64,000 bases of DNA. Source: JAGVSZ01 sp035456405. GTDB taxonomy: Bacteria > Pseudomonadota > Gammaproteobacteria > Burkholderiales > SG8-39. Positions 1 to 9,097 of the stretch are shown one piece after another. Numbering within the stretch: position 1 is the stretch's first letter; each line of letters starts with the position of its first letter. Both the position numbers and the translations under genes were made by a program. The stretch is taken from positions 1-64,000 of the forward strand of contig DATIDG010000107.1 of the NCBI GenBank assembly GCA_035456405.1. Direction: 5' to 3'. The notes beneath the pieces are model-generated. The model was not told the DNA's origin. It made no database searches and was given only the letters and a program-made list of their open reading frames with translations.

Positions 1-67
1 AGATCGTGTCGGGCGGGGGTGCGGCACTCCTCCGCCGCGTCCGTAGAACTCGCCACCGGAGCGCTCG

Positions 68-751
68 ATGCCAGAATCCGACAGGGAACGTCCAGAAGCC
101 GTGATCCGACTTGCCGCTGCAGACGGCTTCGGCTTCGATGCGTTCAGGGCCGGCGCGGCAGGCAGCCGCACCGGCGGCCTGGTCATCCTCCAAGAGATCT
201 TCGGGCTCACCGACCAGCTCAAGTCGGTCGCGCGGTTCTTTGCGCGCAACGGGTTCGACGCGATCGTGCCGTCCCTAATCGACCGTGCGTCGCCTGGAAC
301 CGTCGTGCCGTTCGACCAGCCGGACCGCGCGCGGGAGCTGATGTTCGGCATTCCGTGGGAGAAGACCGGGCTCGACATCGCGGCGGCCGTCCGCGCGGTC
401 GAGGGCTCCGGCGGCGTCTCGGTGCTCGGATTCTGCCTCGGCGGCGGCCTCGCGCTGCGCGCGGCGAGCGAGCTCACCCTGACCGGCGCAGTCGCGTACT
501 ACGGCACCCGGCTCGGGGCGCTCCTCGACAAGCCTCCGCGCTGCCCGATGCTGTTCCACTTCGGCGCGACCGACACGCATTCGCCCCCGGAGCTGATCGA
601 GGCGGTGAAGAAGGCGATTCCCTCGGCCGAGACGCACGTCTACCAGGCGGGGCACGCCTTCGCGAACGACGCGCGCACCACCTACGTGAAGGACGCGGCC
701 GAAACCGCGCATGCGCGGACGCTGGAGTTCCTGCGCAAGGTTCACGCGTGA
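68..751 (+). CDS. Dienelactone hydrolase-family protein
   Basis: A 227-residue alpha/beta-hydrolase of the dienelactone hydrolase family, close to the usual family length. The expected active-site set is visible: Glu43 in LQEIFG, nucleophile Cys123 in GFCLGG, Asp169 in GATDTH and His196 in QAGHAF. Family members hydrolyse carboxymethylenebutenolide-type lactones formed after aromatic ring cleavage, in the cytoplasm. It lies just upstream of a Bug-type receptor on the same strand, next to aromatic-catabolism genes, so a lactone or ester from an aromatic breakdown route is the likely substrate. The real substrate cannot be read from sequence, since many family members act on other esters. Confidence 0.85.
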   Translation: MPESDRERPEAVIRLAAADGFGFDAFRAGAAGSRTGGLVILQEIFGLTDQLKSVARFFARNGFDAIVPSLIDRASPGTVVPFDQPDRARELMFGIPWEKTGLDIAAAVRAVEGSGGVSVLGFCLGGGLALRAASELTLTGAVAYYGTRLGALLDKPPRCPMLFHFGATDTHSPPELIEAVKKAIPSAETHVYQAGHAFANDARTTYVKDAAETAHARTLEFLRKVHA

Positions 752-796
752 TGAGCCGCCTCGCCGACCGACCCATCTGAGGAGGAGAAGACGAGC

Positions 797-1777
797 ATGA
801 GGAAGAACGGACCGGACCGGCTCGCGCGCTGGCTCGCCGCGGCTGCGCTCGCCGCCGCGGTCTCGGGCGCCGCCGCCCAGACCTATCCGACGAAGCCGGT
901 GCGGATCGTCGTGCCGTTCGGCCCGGGCGGCGTGGCCGACATCAGCGCGCGCGCGGTTGCCCAGAAGATGGGTGAGTCGATGGGCCAGCAGGTGGTCGTC
1001 GAGAACAAGCCGAGCGCCGGCGGCATCCTCGCCTCCGAGACGGTCGCGAAGGCCGAGCCCGACGGCTATACGCTGCTCTTCATCACCAACGGGAACTCGG
1101 TGAGCGAGTCCCTGTTCAAGTCGCTGCCGTACAACTCGGTGCGCGATTTCGCGCCGGTGTCGACCGTGGGTTTCTTCGACTTCGTCTTCGTCGTAAAGAA
1201 CGACTCCGACATCAAGTCGATGGGTGACCTTCTCGCGCGCATGAAGGCGAACCCGGGCAAGCTCAACATCGCCACCATCAACCCCGGCAGCGGCCAGCAT
1301 CTATCCGCCGAGCTCTTCAAGTCGATGTCTGGCGTCGACGCCCAGATCATCACCTACAAGAGCACCCCGGAGGTGCTCACCGCGGTGATTTCGGGCCAGG
1401 TGCAGGCCGGGCTCGACATCGTCGCGCCGGTCATGGCACAGGTGAAGGGCGGCGCGTTGCGAATGATCGCGGTGTCGTCGCGGCAGCGCTCCCCGATCCT
1501 GCCCGACGTCCCGACGGTCGCCGAGAGCGGCGTGCCGGGCTACGAGTCGGAGTCGTGGAACGGCGTCGCCGCGCCGGTCAAGACGCCGGCCGCGATCATC
1601 GAGCGGCTCAACAAGGAAGTGCGGGCCGCGGTCGCGGCGCCGGACGTCAAGAAGCGCCTGCAGGACCTGGGCATCGACGCGCGCGCGGGCACGCCGGAGC
1701 AGCTGCGCGAGCGGCTGGTCGCCGACATCGCCAAGTGGCGTGCGGTCATCGAGAAGGCGAACATTCCGCGGCAGTGA
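797..1777 (+). CDS. Bug/TctC-type periplasmic solute receptor
   Basis: A 326-residue tripartite tricarboxylate transporter receptor of the Bug family. The N-terminus is a signal peptide (basic start, hydrophobic stretch, AAAQ cleavage region). The mature protein begins with the family pattern YPTKPVRIVVPFGPGG and has the later PDGYTLL and LPDVPTVAE motifs. A strong GAGGAGGAGA ribosome site precedes the ATG. Bug proteins bind small carboxylates in the periplasm. No TctA/TctB membrane genes are in this window, which is common for the many orphan Bug receptors of Burkholderiales. Its position between a dienelactone hydrolase and polyphenol genes suggests an aromatic or organic acid ligand. Confidence 0.9.
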   Translation: MRKNGPDRLARWLAAAALAAAVSGAAAQTYPTKPVRIVVPFGPGGVADISARAVAQKMGESMGQQVVVENKPSAGGILASETVAKAEPDGYTLLFITNGNSVSESLFKSLPYNSVRDFAPVSTVGFFDFVFVVKNDSDIKSMGDLLARMKANPGKLNIATINPGSGQHLSAELFKSMSGVDAQIITYKSTPEVLTAVISGQVQAGLDIVAPVMAQVKGGALRMIAVSSRQRSPILPDVPTVAESGVPGYESESWNGVAAPVKTPAAIIERLNKEVRAAVAAPDVKKRLQDLGIDARAGTPEQLRERLVADIAKWRAVIEKANIPRQ

Positions 1778-1809
1778 GCTCCGGCGTGCGCTGACGCGGG
1801 CTCGGCTGC

Positions 1810-2712
1810 TCATCCCTTCAGCAGCGGCGGCCCGATCGACTGCAGCAGCCCGATCGTCTCCTGCGCCATGCGCGTGAGCGGGCGCTGCGCGGAAGTCGCC
1901 ACCGCCATCACGCTGCGCAGCGCCGGGCGGGCGATCGGCCGCGCGGCGAGCTTCGCGCTCGGTCCCGCCTCGATCAGCGCGTGCTTCGGCAGCACCGCGT
2001 AGCCGTGGCCGCGCTGCACCAGGTCGAGGATCGCACGGATGCCGTCGATCTCGAGGGCGACGGTCGGCTTGAGACCGAGCGCCGAGAGGCGCGAGTCGAC
2101 GAGCATGCGGATCGTGTGCGGCCGGCTCGGGATGATCAACGGGTAGGTCGGCAACTGGCGCAGCTCGACGCTCGCCGCGCGGTCGCCCGGCCGCGCGCGC
2201 TGCGGCCCGATCAAGTAGAGCTGCTGCTCGACGAACGCACGCAGCTCGACCGAAGGCGACGCGGGCGGGTTGTAGACGATCCCCACGTCGATGCGCCCGA
2301 GCGCCAGCCACTCCAGGATGTGCACCGTAAGCCCCTCGGCGATGCTGACGTCGGCGCGGGGGAATCGGGCGCGGAACTCGGCGACCAGCGGGCCCGACAG
2401 GACGCGCCCGACACTCGGCGGCACGCCGAGCGCGACGCGCCCGACCGGCGCGGTGCGCGATTCGTCGAGCTCCGCGCGGACGCGCTCGACCTGCTGCAGG
2501 ATGCCGCGCGCATGGGCGAGGTGAAGGGTGCCTGGCGGCGTGAGGGTCACCCCGCGGCCGTTGCGCAGGAACAGCGTCTGTCGCAGCTCCACCTCGAGCG
2601 CGCGGATCTGTCGGCTGAGGGCGGGCTGCGCGACCGAGAGCAGAAGAGCCGCCTTCGAGAAGCTCGCGGCGTCGGCGACGTGCACGAAGTAGTCGAGCTG
2701 CTTCAGATCCAA
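1810..2712 (-). CDS. LysR-family transcriptional regulator
   Basis: LysR-type regulator. The winged helix-turn-helix is at the N-terminus (KQLDYFVHVADAASFSKAA, then QPALSRQIRALE), followed by a co-inducer-binding domain of usual size. I place the start at the TTG at 2712, because GGGAGG lies six bases upstream and this gives 300 residues starting right at the DNA-binding domain. An in-frame ATG at 2778 would add 22 unlike residues. It is transcribed divergently from a second LysR gene and converges on the Bug receptor at 797. Control of the receptor and hydrolase genes is an inference from position. Confidence 0.9.
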   Translation of the reverse strand: MDLKQLDYFVHVADAASFSKAALLLSVAQPALSRQIRALEVELRQTLFLRNGRGVTLTPPGTLHLAHARGILQQVERVRAELDESRTAPVGRVALGVPPSVGRVLSGPLVAEFRARFPRADVSIAEGLTVHILEWLALGRIDVGIVYNPPASPSVELRAFVEQQLYLIGPQRARPGDRAASVELRQLPTYPLIIPSRPHTIRMLVDSRLSALGLKPTVALEIDGIRAILDLVQRGHGYAVLPKHALIEAGPSAKLAARPIARPALRSVMAVATSAQRPLTRMAQETIGLLQSIGPPLLKG

Positions 2713-2751
2713 CTTCCGCCTCCCATGCCGCAGCGCGATATCGCTCCGGTT

Positions 2752-2766
2752 ATCAATGCCGTTTAT
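2752..2766. promoter_or_regulatory. Candidate LysR operator between divergent regulators
   Basis: An AT-rich imperfect dyad, ATCAA-TGCCG-TTTAT, lies in the 139-base gap between two divergent LysR genes. It fits the general T-N11-A style of LysR boxes, and such sites usually sit in the regulator's own divergent promoter. No binding partner can be assigned from sequence. Confidence 0.35.
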
Positions 2767-2851
2767 ATTTGGCCGCATTCTGCGCGAAGCGGCGGGAAAA
2801 CGCGACGCGGCTCTGCCCGCCCTACAATGCCGCGCGACCCGGCCCTACGCC

Positions 2852-3775
2852 ATGAAGCTCAGCCAGCTCCGCCATCTCCTCGCCGTCGCCGAGGCGGGCA
2901 CGGTCCGTCAGGCGGCGAAGAACGTCCACCGCTCGCAGTCGTCGGTCACCAAGAGCATCCAGAGCCTCGAGCAGGAGCTCGGCGTCGAGCTGCTGCACCG
3001 CGCCTCGCACGGCGTGACGCCCACGGCGGCCGGCAAGGCGCTGATCGCGCGCGCCAAGTCGATCGAGGCCGAGCTGCGCCAGGCACGCAGCGAGATCGAG
3101 ACCGCCCGCGGGGCGGGCGCCGGCGAGATCCGCCTCAGCGCCTCGCCGACGGTGGCGATGGGGTTGCTGCCGAAGGCGATCGTCGGCTTCAAGCGCACCC
3201 ACCCGCAGGTGACCTTCCAGATCCAGGAAGGGTCCTATCCGGACGTGCTGCCGGCGGTGCGCACTGGCGAGCTCGACTTCGCGCTCTGTCTCGTGCCCGG
3301 GCGGCCCCGCGACGACGAGCTGGAGTTCCGGATCCTGCTGCGCGACCAGGTGACGCCCGCGGTGCGGACCGGGCATCCGCTCGCGAGCCGCGGCCGGCTG
3401 ACGGTCGCCGACCTCGCGAAGCTCGACCTCGACTGGGTCATCTATCGCCGTAGCCACACTGGGCGCGACATCTTCGAACAGACCTTCCTCGCCGCGGGCC
3501 ACGCCCCGCCGAAGAGCGCCATCGAGTGCACCTCGTTCGCGTGCGCGCTCGCGCTGGTGGAAGCGGGCGACTGCGTGACGCTCGTGCCTGCGCAGCTCTT
3601 CGCGGAGCGCCGCCGCAACCCGTCGATCACCGCGCTCGCGATGGATTCCCCGATGCCGGCCTGGAACGTGATGGTGATCTCGCGCGCGCAGCACCGGCTC
3701 GCGCCGGTCTGCCTCGCGTTCCTCAGGCACCTGCACCGCATCGCTCGGCCCCGCTCCGCCGGGGACGGGCGCTAG
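2852..3775 (+). CDS. LysR-family transcriptional regulator
   Basis: LysR-type regulator of 307 residues, with the start taken at ATG 2852 where the DNA-binding domain begins (MKLSQLRHLLAVAEAGTVRQ, then SQSSVTKSIQSLE). An upstream in-frame ATG at 2756 would add 32 residues unlike the family. The C-terminal ligand-binding domain is complete. The gene points at the molybdenum-enzyme operon starting at 3883, 107 bases downstream, so it may control that operon or the divergent LysR. The two LysR proteins are clearly different paralogues, not a recent duplication. Confidence 0.9.
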   Translation: MKLSQLRHLLAVAEAGTVRQAAKNVHRSQSSVTKSIQSLEQELGVELLHRASHGVTPTAAGKALIARAKSIEAELRQARSEIETARGAGAGEIRLSASPTVAMGLLPKAIVGFKRTHPQVTFQIQEGSYPDVLPAVRTGELDFALCLVPGRPRDDELEFRILLRDQVTPAVRTGHPLASRGRLTVADLAKLDLDWVIYRRSHTGRDIFEQTFLAAGHAPPKSAIECTSFACALALVEAGDCVTLVPAQLFAERRRNPSITALAMDSPMPAWNVMVISRAQHRLAPVCLAFLRHLHRIARPRSAGDGR

Positions 3776-3882
3776 CCCGGCCCGCGTTTCCCAAAATCGA
3801 TCAATTCGCGCCGCTTTTGCATCAAGAGGCGATCGCGCGGGCTGCTAGATTTCCCCGATCGAGAGCACGGGGGGAGCAAGCG

Positions 3883-6039
3883 GTGGTGCAGGTGCTCGAG
3901 CGGGAGTCGCCGGCGCGCGCCGGCACCGCCATCTTGAAGAGCGTCTGCCGGGCCTGCCACGGCGGGTGCGGCGTGCTGCTGCACGTCGAGGACGGACGCC
4001 TCGTCAAGGTCGCCGGCGATCCGGGCTCTCCGCTCAACCGCGGCCGGCTCTGCCCAATCGGCACCCGGACGCTGGACCTCGTCTACCACCCCGACCGGCT
4101 GAAGCACCCGCTCCGGCGCACCGGCCCGCGCGGCGGGGGGCAGTGGCGGCGGATCAGCTGGGACGAGGCCCTGGATGAGATCGCCGAGCGGCTGCTCGCG
4201 ATCAAGCGCGAGCACGGCGCCGAGGCGATCGCGCTCGGCACCGGCACCGGCCGCCATCACATCCGCTGGGTCTCGCGCTTCGGACACGCGCTCGGCACGC
4301 CCAACTGGTGCGAGCCGGGGTTCGCGCAGTGCTTCCATCCGCGCATCAACACCTCGCTGCTGACCTTCGGCGATTTTCCGGTGTGCGACTTCACCGGCGA
4401 AGTCGCGCCGAAGTGCATCGTGTACTGGGGGCACAACCCGGTGAACTCGGGGCCGGACGGAGAGACGCGGTTCAACGCCCTGGATTCGCTCGCGGGGAAT
4501 CCGAAGATCATCGTGGTCGATCCGCGCCGAACGCGCCTCGCGAAGATGGCCGACGTCTGGCTGCAGCTCCGACCCGGGACCGACGACGCGCTCGCCTTGG
4601 CGCTGCTGAATGTCCTCATCACCGAACGCCTTTACGACGAGCACTTCGTCAAGCGGTGGACGCACGGCTTCGATGCACTCGCCGAGCGGGTCCGCCCGCA
4701 CACGCCGGAGTGGGGCGCGCCGATCACCTGGGTGCCGGCGGAGAAGATCCGCGCGGCGGCGCGGCTCTACGCGGCGACGAAGCCGTCGATGATGGAGTGG
4801 GGCTGCGCGATCGAGCACACGCCGAACTGCATCCAGACGGTGCGCGCGGTGTCGATGCTTCCGGCGCTGACCGGCAACATCGACGTGCCGGGCGGCTGGG
4901 TGTTCGGCATGCGCGGTATCGGCCGCTTTCCCAGTCTGATCGAGAACCTCACGCCCGAAGCGAACGCGAAGCGCCTCGGAGCGGACCGCTTCAAGATGCT
5001 CTGTGGCGAGGGCGCCGACCTGCCGGCCGCCCACATTCCGACGCTGCTGAAGGCGATGCGCGACGGCGTGCCGTACCGGGTCAAAGCCTTCCTCGTCTTC
5101 GGCAACAACACGCTCACGACCTACGGGAACGCCAAACAGGCCTACGAAGCGTTGATGAAGGTCGACCTGCTGGTCGTCGCGGATCTATTCATGACGCCGA
5201 CGACCGAGCTCGCCGACATCGTCCTGCCGGCGGCCGCGTGGCCGGAGCTCGATCAGATCGCGGGCCTCCCGACGGTGGCCGCGAACGTGGTGCTCGGCCA
5301 GCAGAAGGCGGTGCAGATCGGCGAGTGCAAGTCGGACGAGGAGATCTTCGTCGAGCTCGCGCGGCGGATGAAGCTGCCGGTGGGGACCGAACCGGTGGAG
5401 GCGGTGCTCGACCAGCAGCTCGGGAAGGTGCTCGGGATGACCTTCCGGCAGCTGACCGAAGTCGGGCACGTGAAGGTGCCGTTCCGGTACCGCAAGTACG
5501 AGGACGGCGGCTTCAAGACGCCGACCAGAAAGATCGAGCTCTACGCCACCCGGCTCGAGGCACTCGGCTACGACCCCCTGCCGTACTACGAGGAGCCGCC
5601 CGAGAGCCCGCTCAGCACGCCCGAAGTGGCGAAGGACTTCCCGCTCGTGCTGACGACCGGAGCGCGCATCCCGTTCTTCTTCAACTCGGAGCACCGGCAG
5701 CTCGCGATGCTCCGGAAGGCGCATCCCGACCCGATCGTCGAGCTCAACCCTGCGACCGCGGCGCCGCACGGCATCCGCGACGGCGACTGGGTGTGGATCG
5801 AGACCCTGCGGGGACGAATCCGCCAGAAGGCCCGCGTGACCGACGACATCGACCCGCGCGTCGTGCACGTCGAGCACGGCTGGTGGTTCCCCGAGGAGCC
5901 GGGCCCGGAGCACGGCGTGTGGAAGTCGAACGCCAACGTGCTCACCCGAAACGACCCGCCCTACGACCCGGCCATGGGCACCTACCACCTGCGCGGGCTG
6001 CTGTGCCGGATCGCGCGCGTGGAAGCCCCAGGAGACTGA
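3883..6039 (+). CDS. Molybdopterin oxidoreductase, acetylene-hydratase-like
   Basis: A 718-residue member of the DMSO-reductase superfamily. The start is GTG 3883, preceded by GGGGGAG. The N-terminal [4Fe-4S] site is complete: Cys22, Cys25, Cys29 and Cys57 in the pattern CX2CX3CX27C. The bis-MGD domains follow (RISWDEALDEIAERL, the LNPATAAPHGIRDGDWV dinucleotide-binding end), with a C-terminal HVEHGWWFPEEPGPE typical of the acetylene-hydratase-like branch. No Tat signal is seen, so it is probably cytoplasmic. It is followed after two bases by a second molybdoenzyme and so is likely co-transcribed with it. Whether it hydrates, hydroxylates or dehydrogenates is not decided by the sequence; true acetylene hydratase activity is not claimed. 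Confidence 0.88.
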   Translation: MVQVLERESPARAGTAILKSVCRACHGGCGVLLHVEDGRLVKVAGDPGSPLNRGRLCPIGTRTLDLVYHPDRLKHPLRRTGPRGGGQWRRISWDEALDEIAERLLAIKREHGAEAIALGTGTGRHHIRWVSRFGHALGTPNWCEPGFAQCFHPRINTSLLTFGDFPVCDFTGEVAPKCIVYWGHNPVNSGPDGETRFNALDSLAGNPKIIVVDPRRTRLAKMADVWLQLRPGTDDALALALLNVLITERLYDEHFVKRWTHGFDALAERVRPHTPEWGAPITWVPAEKIRAAARLYAATKPSMMEWGCAIEHTPNCIQTVRAVSMLPALTGNIDVPGGWVFGMRGIGRFPSLIENLTPEANAKRLGADRFKMLCGEGADLPAAHIPTLLKAMRDGVPYRVKAFLVFGNNTLTTYGNAKQAYEALMKVDLLVVADLFMTPTTELADIVLPAAAWPELDQIAGLPTVAANVVLGQQKAVQIGECKSDEEIFVELARRMKLPVGTEPVEAVLDQQLGKVLGMTFRQLTEVGHVKVPFRYRKYEDGGFKTPTRKIELYATRLEALGYDPLPYYEEPPESPLSTPEVAKDFPLVLTTGARIPFFFNSEHRQLAMLRKAHPDPIVELNPATAAPHGIRDGDWVWIETLRGRIRQKARVTDDIDPRVVHVEHGWWFPEEPGPEHGVWKSNANVLTRNDPPYDPAMGTYHLRGLLCRIARVEAPGD

Positions 6040-6041
6040 CG

Positions 6042-9000
6042 ATGACCCTGAGTGAAGCCAAGTTCTCGGTGCTGCTGTACGGGCTGCTGCAGATGCTGCG
6101 CGCGAAGGCGCGGAAACACCCGAGCTTCGCACAGCGACTCGCCGAGAGGGACCTCACCGTCCAGATCCGCACCTTTGACGCTTCGGTCGCGCGGCACTTC
6201 ACGTTCAAGGCGGGTAAAGTCGCCTCGGCACGCGGCGTTCATCCCGGGCCGCACATCACGATCAGCGTCGCCACGGCCGATCTCGGCGCGCGGCTCTTTG
6301 TTCCGTGGGTCGATCACCTCGAGCGCATCGAGGCGATGAAGAACTTCAACTTCAAGGCCGACGGCTCCGACGAGCTGGTCGTCTGGTTCACCCAGACGCT
6401 GACGATGATGATGACGGTCGGCTGGGAGTACGGGATCGACGTCGGCGACGGCACCAAGCGGTACGTCACGAACACGAACGGCGGCCCGCTGTTCGTCTAC
6501 GTGAAGGACGGCAAGATCGTCCGCCTGACGCCGCTCGAGTTCGACGCGGAAGACGCGCGACCCTGGACGATCGAGGCGCGCGGCAAGCGCTTCACGCCGC
6601 CGTCCTCGACCACCGCGGCCGTGCACACCCTGTGCTCGAAGAGCACCGTCTACTCACCCGACCGGCTGCTCTATCCGATGAAGCGCGTGGACTTCGATCC
6701 CAAGGGTAACCGCAACTGCCAGAACCGCGGCATCTCCGACTACGAGCGGATCAGCTGGGACGAGGCGCTCGACATCGTCGCGGGCGAGATCAAGCGCTGC
6801 AAGACCCAGCACGGGCAGGGCTCGATCATGGGCAACCACGGCTCGCACCACACCTGGGGGAACATCGGCTACTACATCAGCTCCGCCCACAAGTTCTTCA
6901 ACGCGATCGGCTACACGCGCGTCGTCCACAACCCGGACAGCTGGGAGGGCTGGTACTGGGGCGCGATGCACCACTTCGGCTACAGCATGCGGCTCGGCCA
7001 GACCGAGACGTACAGCCTGGTCGAGGATCTGATGAAGGAGGCGGAGATGGTGGTGTTCTGGTCCGCCGACCCCGAGGCGACCAGCGGCTCCTACAGCGCG
7101 CACGAGGGCACGATCCGCCGGATGTGGCTGCGGGAGCTCGGCATCGAGGTCGTGCACATCGATCCGTACTTCAATCATTCGGCCGCGCTGCTCGGCGGCA
7201 AGTGGTTCGCCCCCAAGCCCGGCACCGATACGGCGATGGCGCTCGCGATCGCCTACGTCTGGATCACCGAGGGGCTGTACGACAAGAACTACGTCGCCGA
7301 GCGCTGCGCGGGCTTCGAGCCGTGGCGCGATTACATCCTCGGGAAGGAGGACGGCGTCCCGAAGACGCCTGAGTGGCAGGCGCTCGAGACCGGCATTCCC
7401 GCGAAGGACGTCCGCGCGCTCGCGCGTCGCTGGGGGACGAAGAAGACCTACCTCGGCGCCGGCGGGTGGGGCAACGGCCACGGCGGGGCGTGCCGCTCTG
7501 CGACCGGGATTCAGTGGGCGCGTGCGGTGGCGTGCCTGCTCGCGATGCAGGGCATGGGCAAGCCGGGGGTCAACTACGGCCATTTGCAGTGGGGCACGCC
7601 GGTCGACCTGCGCTTCTACTTCCCGGGCTACGCGGACGGGGGCCTGTCGGGGGACATCGAGAACACCGGTATGCCGATCAGCCTCTACCAGCGCATGCCG
7701 CAGCTGCCCACGTTCAACCCGTCGGCCCAGCGCGTGCCGCGCCTGCAGATTCCCGAGGCGATCCTGGAGGGCAAGGCGGAAGGCTATCCGTGGAACGGCA
7801 AGACGATCGAGGGGCAGTTCCAGAAGTTCGTCTACCCGCAGGCGGGACACTCGCCGGTGAAGATGCTTTACAAATACGGCGGCGCGTCGATCGGCACCAT
7901 GACCGACACCAACCGCTACGTGAAGGCGTACCGGACCGACAAGCTCGAGTTCGTCGTGAACCAGTCGATCTGGTTCGAGGGCGAGGCGAAGTTCGCCGAC
8001 GTGCTGCTGCCGGCGTGCACCCAGTTCGAGCGCTGGGACATCAGCGAGTTCGGCGGCACCGGCGGCTACGCGCTGCACGCGCAGACGCAGATGAACCACC
8101 GTGTCGTCTTCCTGCAGCACAAGTGCATCGAGCCGCTCGGCGAGTCGAAGCCCGACTTCCGGATTTTCCAGGAACTCGCGAGCCGGCTCGGCCTCGGCGC
8201 CTATTTCTCGGAGGGCATGACCGAGCTCGACTGGGTGAAGCGGCTGTTCGACGCCTCCGACCTGCCCAAGCACATCTCGTGGAAGAAGTTTCTCAGGAAG
8301 GGCTACTTCGTGGTGCCGCCGCTCGAGGAAGGGCGCCGCGATCCGGTGTCGCTGCGCTGGTTCTACGAGGGGCGCAAGAAGGACGTGCCCGAGCCGCATC
8401 CACTGCCGGGCGACTACAAGGAAGAGTTCCTGAAGGGGCTGCAGACCCAGTCCGGCAAGTTCGAGTTCGAATGCTCGAGCCTCAAGCGCTTCGATCCGGA
8501 CGATCCGGAGCGCCCGCCGATCGTGAAGTACCTGCCGTCCTGGGAAGGCCCGCGGACCACCGAGCTCCACGAAAAGTATCCGTTGCAGCTCATCTCGCCG
8601 CACTCGCGCTTCAGCTATCACACCCTGAGCGACGGCAAGGACAGCGCGATCAACGACATCGAGGAGCACCGGATGCTCGTGAACGGCTGGTACTACTGGG
8701 TGCTGCGCCTCAATCCGCAGGACGCCGCGGAGCGAGGGATCAAGGAGCGCGACCTCGTTCGGATCTTCAACGATCGCGGCGCAGTCGTCTGCGCCGCCCG
8801 CCTCACAGAGCGGCTGCCGCACGGGGTGGTGCACGCGTACGAATCGTCGGCGGTTTACGCGCCGATGGGCGAGCCGGGGTACTCGACCGACCGCGGCGGG
8901 TGCATCAACCAGCTCACGCCGAAGCGCTCGATCGCGAAGAAGGTGACCGGCACGGCTGCGAACTCCTGCCTGGTGCAGGTGGTGCCGTGGGACGGCTCCG

Positions 9001-9083
9001 GGGAGCTCCGCGCTGCTGCGCGCGATGCGGCGCCGGCAAAGGCGGCGGCGCGCGAAGAACGGGTTCCGGCGTTCGCGAAGTAG
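6042..9083 (+). CDS. Transhydroxylase-type molybdoenzyme large subunit with N-terminal SCP2-like domain
   Basis: A 1013-residue protein in two parts. Residues about 1-133 resemble an SCP2 sterol-carrier-like domain (LTVQIRTFDASVARHFTFK, GVHPGPHITISV). From about residue 138 it matches, as I recall it, the pyrogallol:phloroglucinol transhydroxylase large subunit of Pelobacter, which is about 875 residues with no iron-sulfur cluster. The three catalytic residues reported there (His144, Asp174, Tyr404) correspond to His269 in GSHHTWGN, Asp299 in HNPDSWEGW and Tyr530 in FYFPGY. Ser300 matches the molybdenum-ligand serine. No N-terminal CX2CX3C motif is present. AGGAG precedes the ATG by seven bases. 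Resorcinol hydroxylase large subunit is the main alternative. The enzyme likely moves or adds a hydroxyl on a polyphenol, using bis-MGD molybdenum. Confidence 0.88.
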   Translation: MTLSEAKFSVLLYGLLQMLRAKARKHPSFAQRLAERDLTVQIRTFDASVARHFTFKAGKVASARGVHPGPHITISVATADLGARLFVPWVDHLERIEAMKNFNFKADGSDELVVWFTQTLTMMMTVGWEYGIDVGDGTKRYVTNTNGGPLFVYVKDGKIVRLTPLEFDAEDARPWTIEARGKRFTPPSSTTAAVHTLCSKSTVYSPDRLLYPMKRVDFDPKGNRNCQNRGISDYERISWDEALDIVAGEIKRCKTQHGQGSIMGNHGSHHTWGNIGYYISSAHKFFNAIGYTRVVHNPDSWEGWYWGAMHHFGYSMRLGQTETYSLVEDLMKEAEMVVFWSADPEATSGSYSAHEGTIRRMWLRELGIEVVHIDPYFNHSAALLGGKWFAPKPGTDTAMALAIAYVWITEGLYDKNYVAERCAGFEPWRDYILGKEDGVPKTPEWQALETGIPAKDVRALARRWGTKKTYLGAGGWGNGHGGACRSATGIQWARAVACLLAMQGMGKPGVNYGHLQWGTPVDLRFYFPGYADGGLSGDIENTGMPISLYQRMPQLPTFNPSAQRVPRLQIPEAILEGKAEGYPWNGKTIEGQFQKFVYPQAGHSPVKMLYKYGGASIGTMTDTNRYVKAYRTDKLEFVVNQSIWFEGEAKFADVLLPACTQFERWDISEFGGTGGYALHAQTQMNHRVVFLQHKCIEPLGESKPDFRIFQELASRLGLGAYFSEGMTELDWVKRLFDASDLPKHISWKKFLRKGYFVVPPLEEGRRDPVSLRWFYEGRKKDVPEPHPLPGDYKEEFLKGLQTQSGKFEFECSSLKRFDPDDPERPPIVKYLPSWEGPRTTELHEKYPLQLISPHSRFSYHTLSDGKDSAINDIEEHRMLVNGWYYWVLRLNPQDAAERGIKERDLVRIFNDRGAVVCAARLTERLPHGVVHAYESSAVYAPMGEPGYSTDRGGCINQLTPKRSIAKKVTGTAANSCLVQVVPWDGSGELRAAARDAAPAKAAAREERVPAFAK

Positions 9084-9097
9084 GGCGGGAGGCGCAC

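Noticed and set aside
6654..8834. Antisense open frame of over 700 codons inside the molybdoenzyme gene
   Set aside because: Typical GC-rich opposite-strand shadow with no recognisable domain.
4308..9083. One very long open frame that covers the 3' part of the first molybdoenzyme gene in another frame and then the second molybdoenzyme
   Set aside because: Only the part from ATG 6042 has protein-like motifs and a ribosome site; the earlier part is a GC-rich shadow of the gene at 3883.
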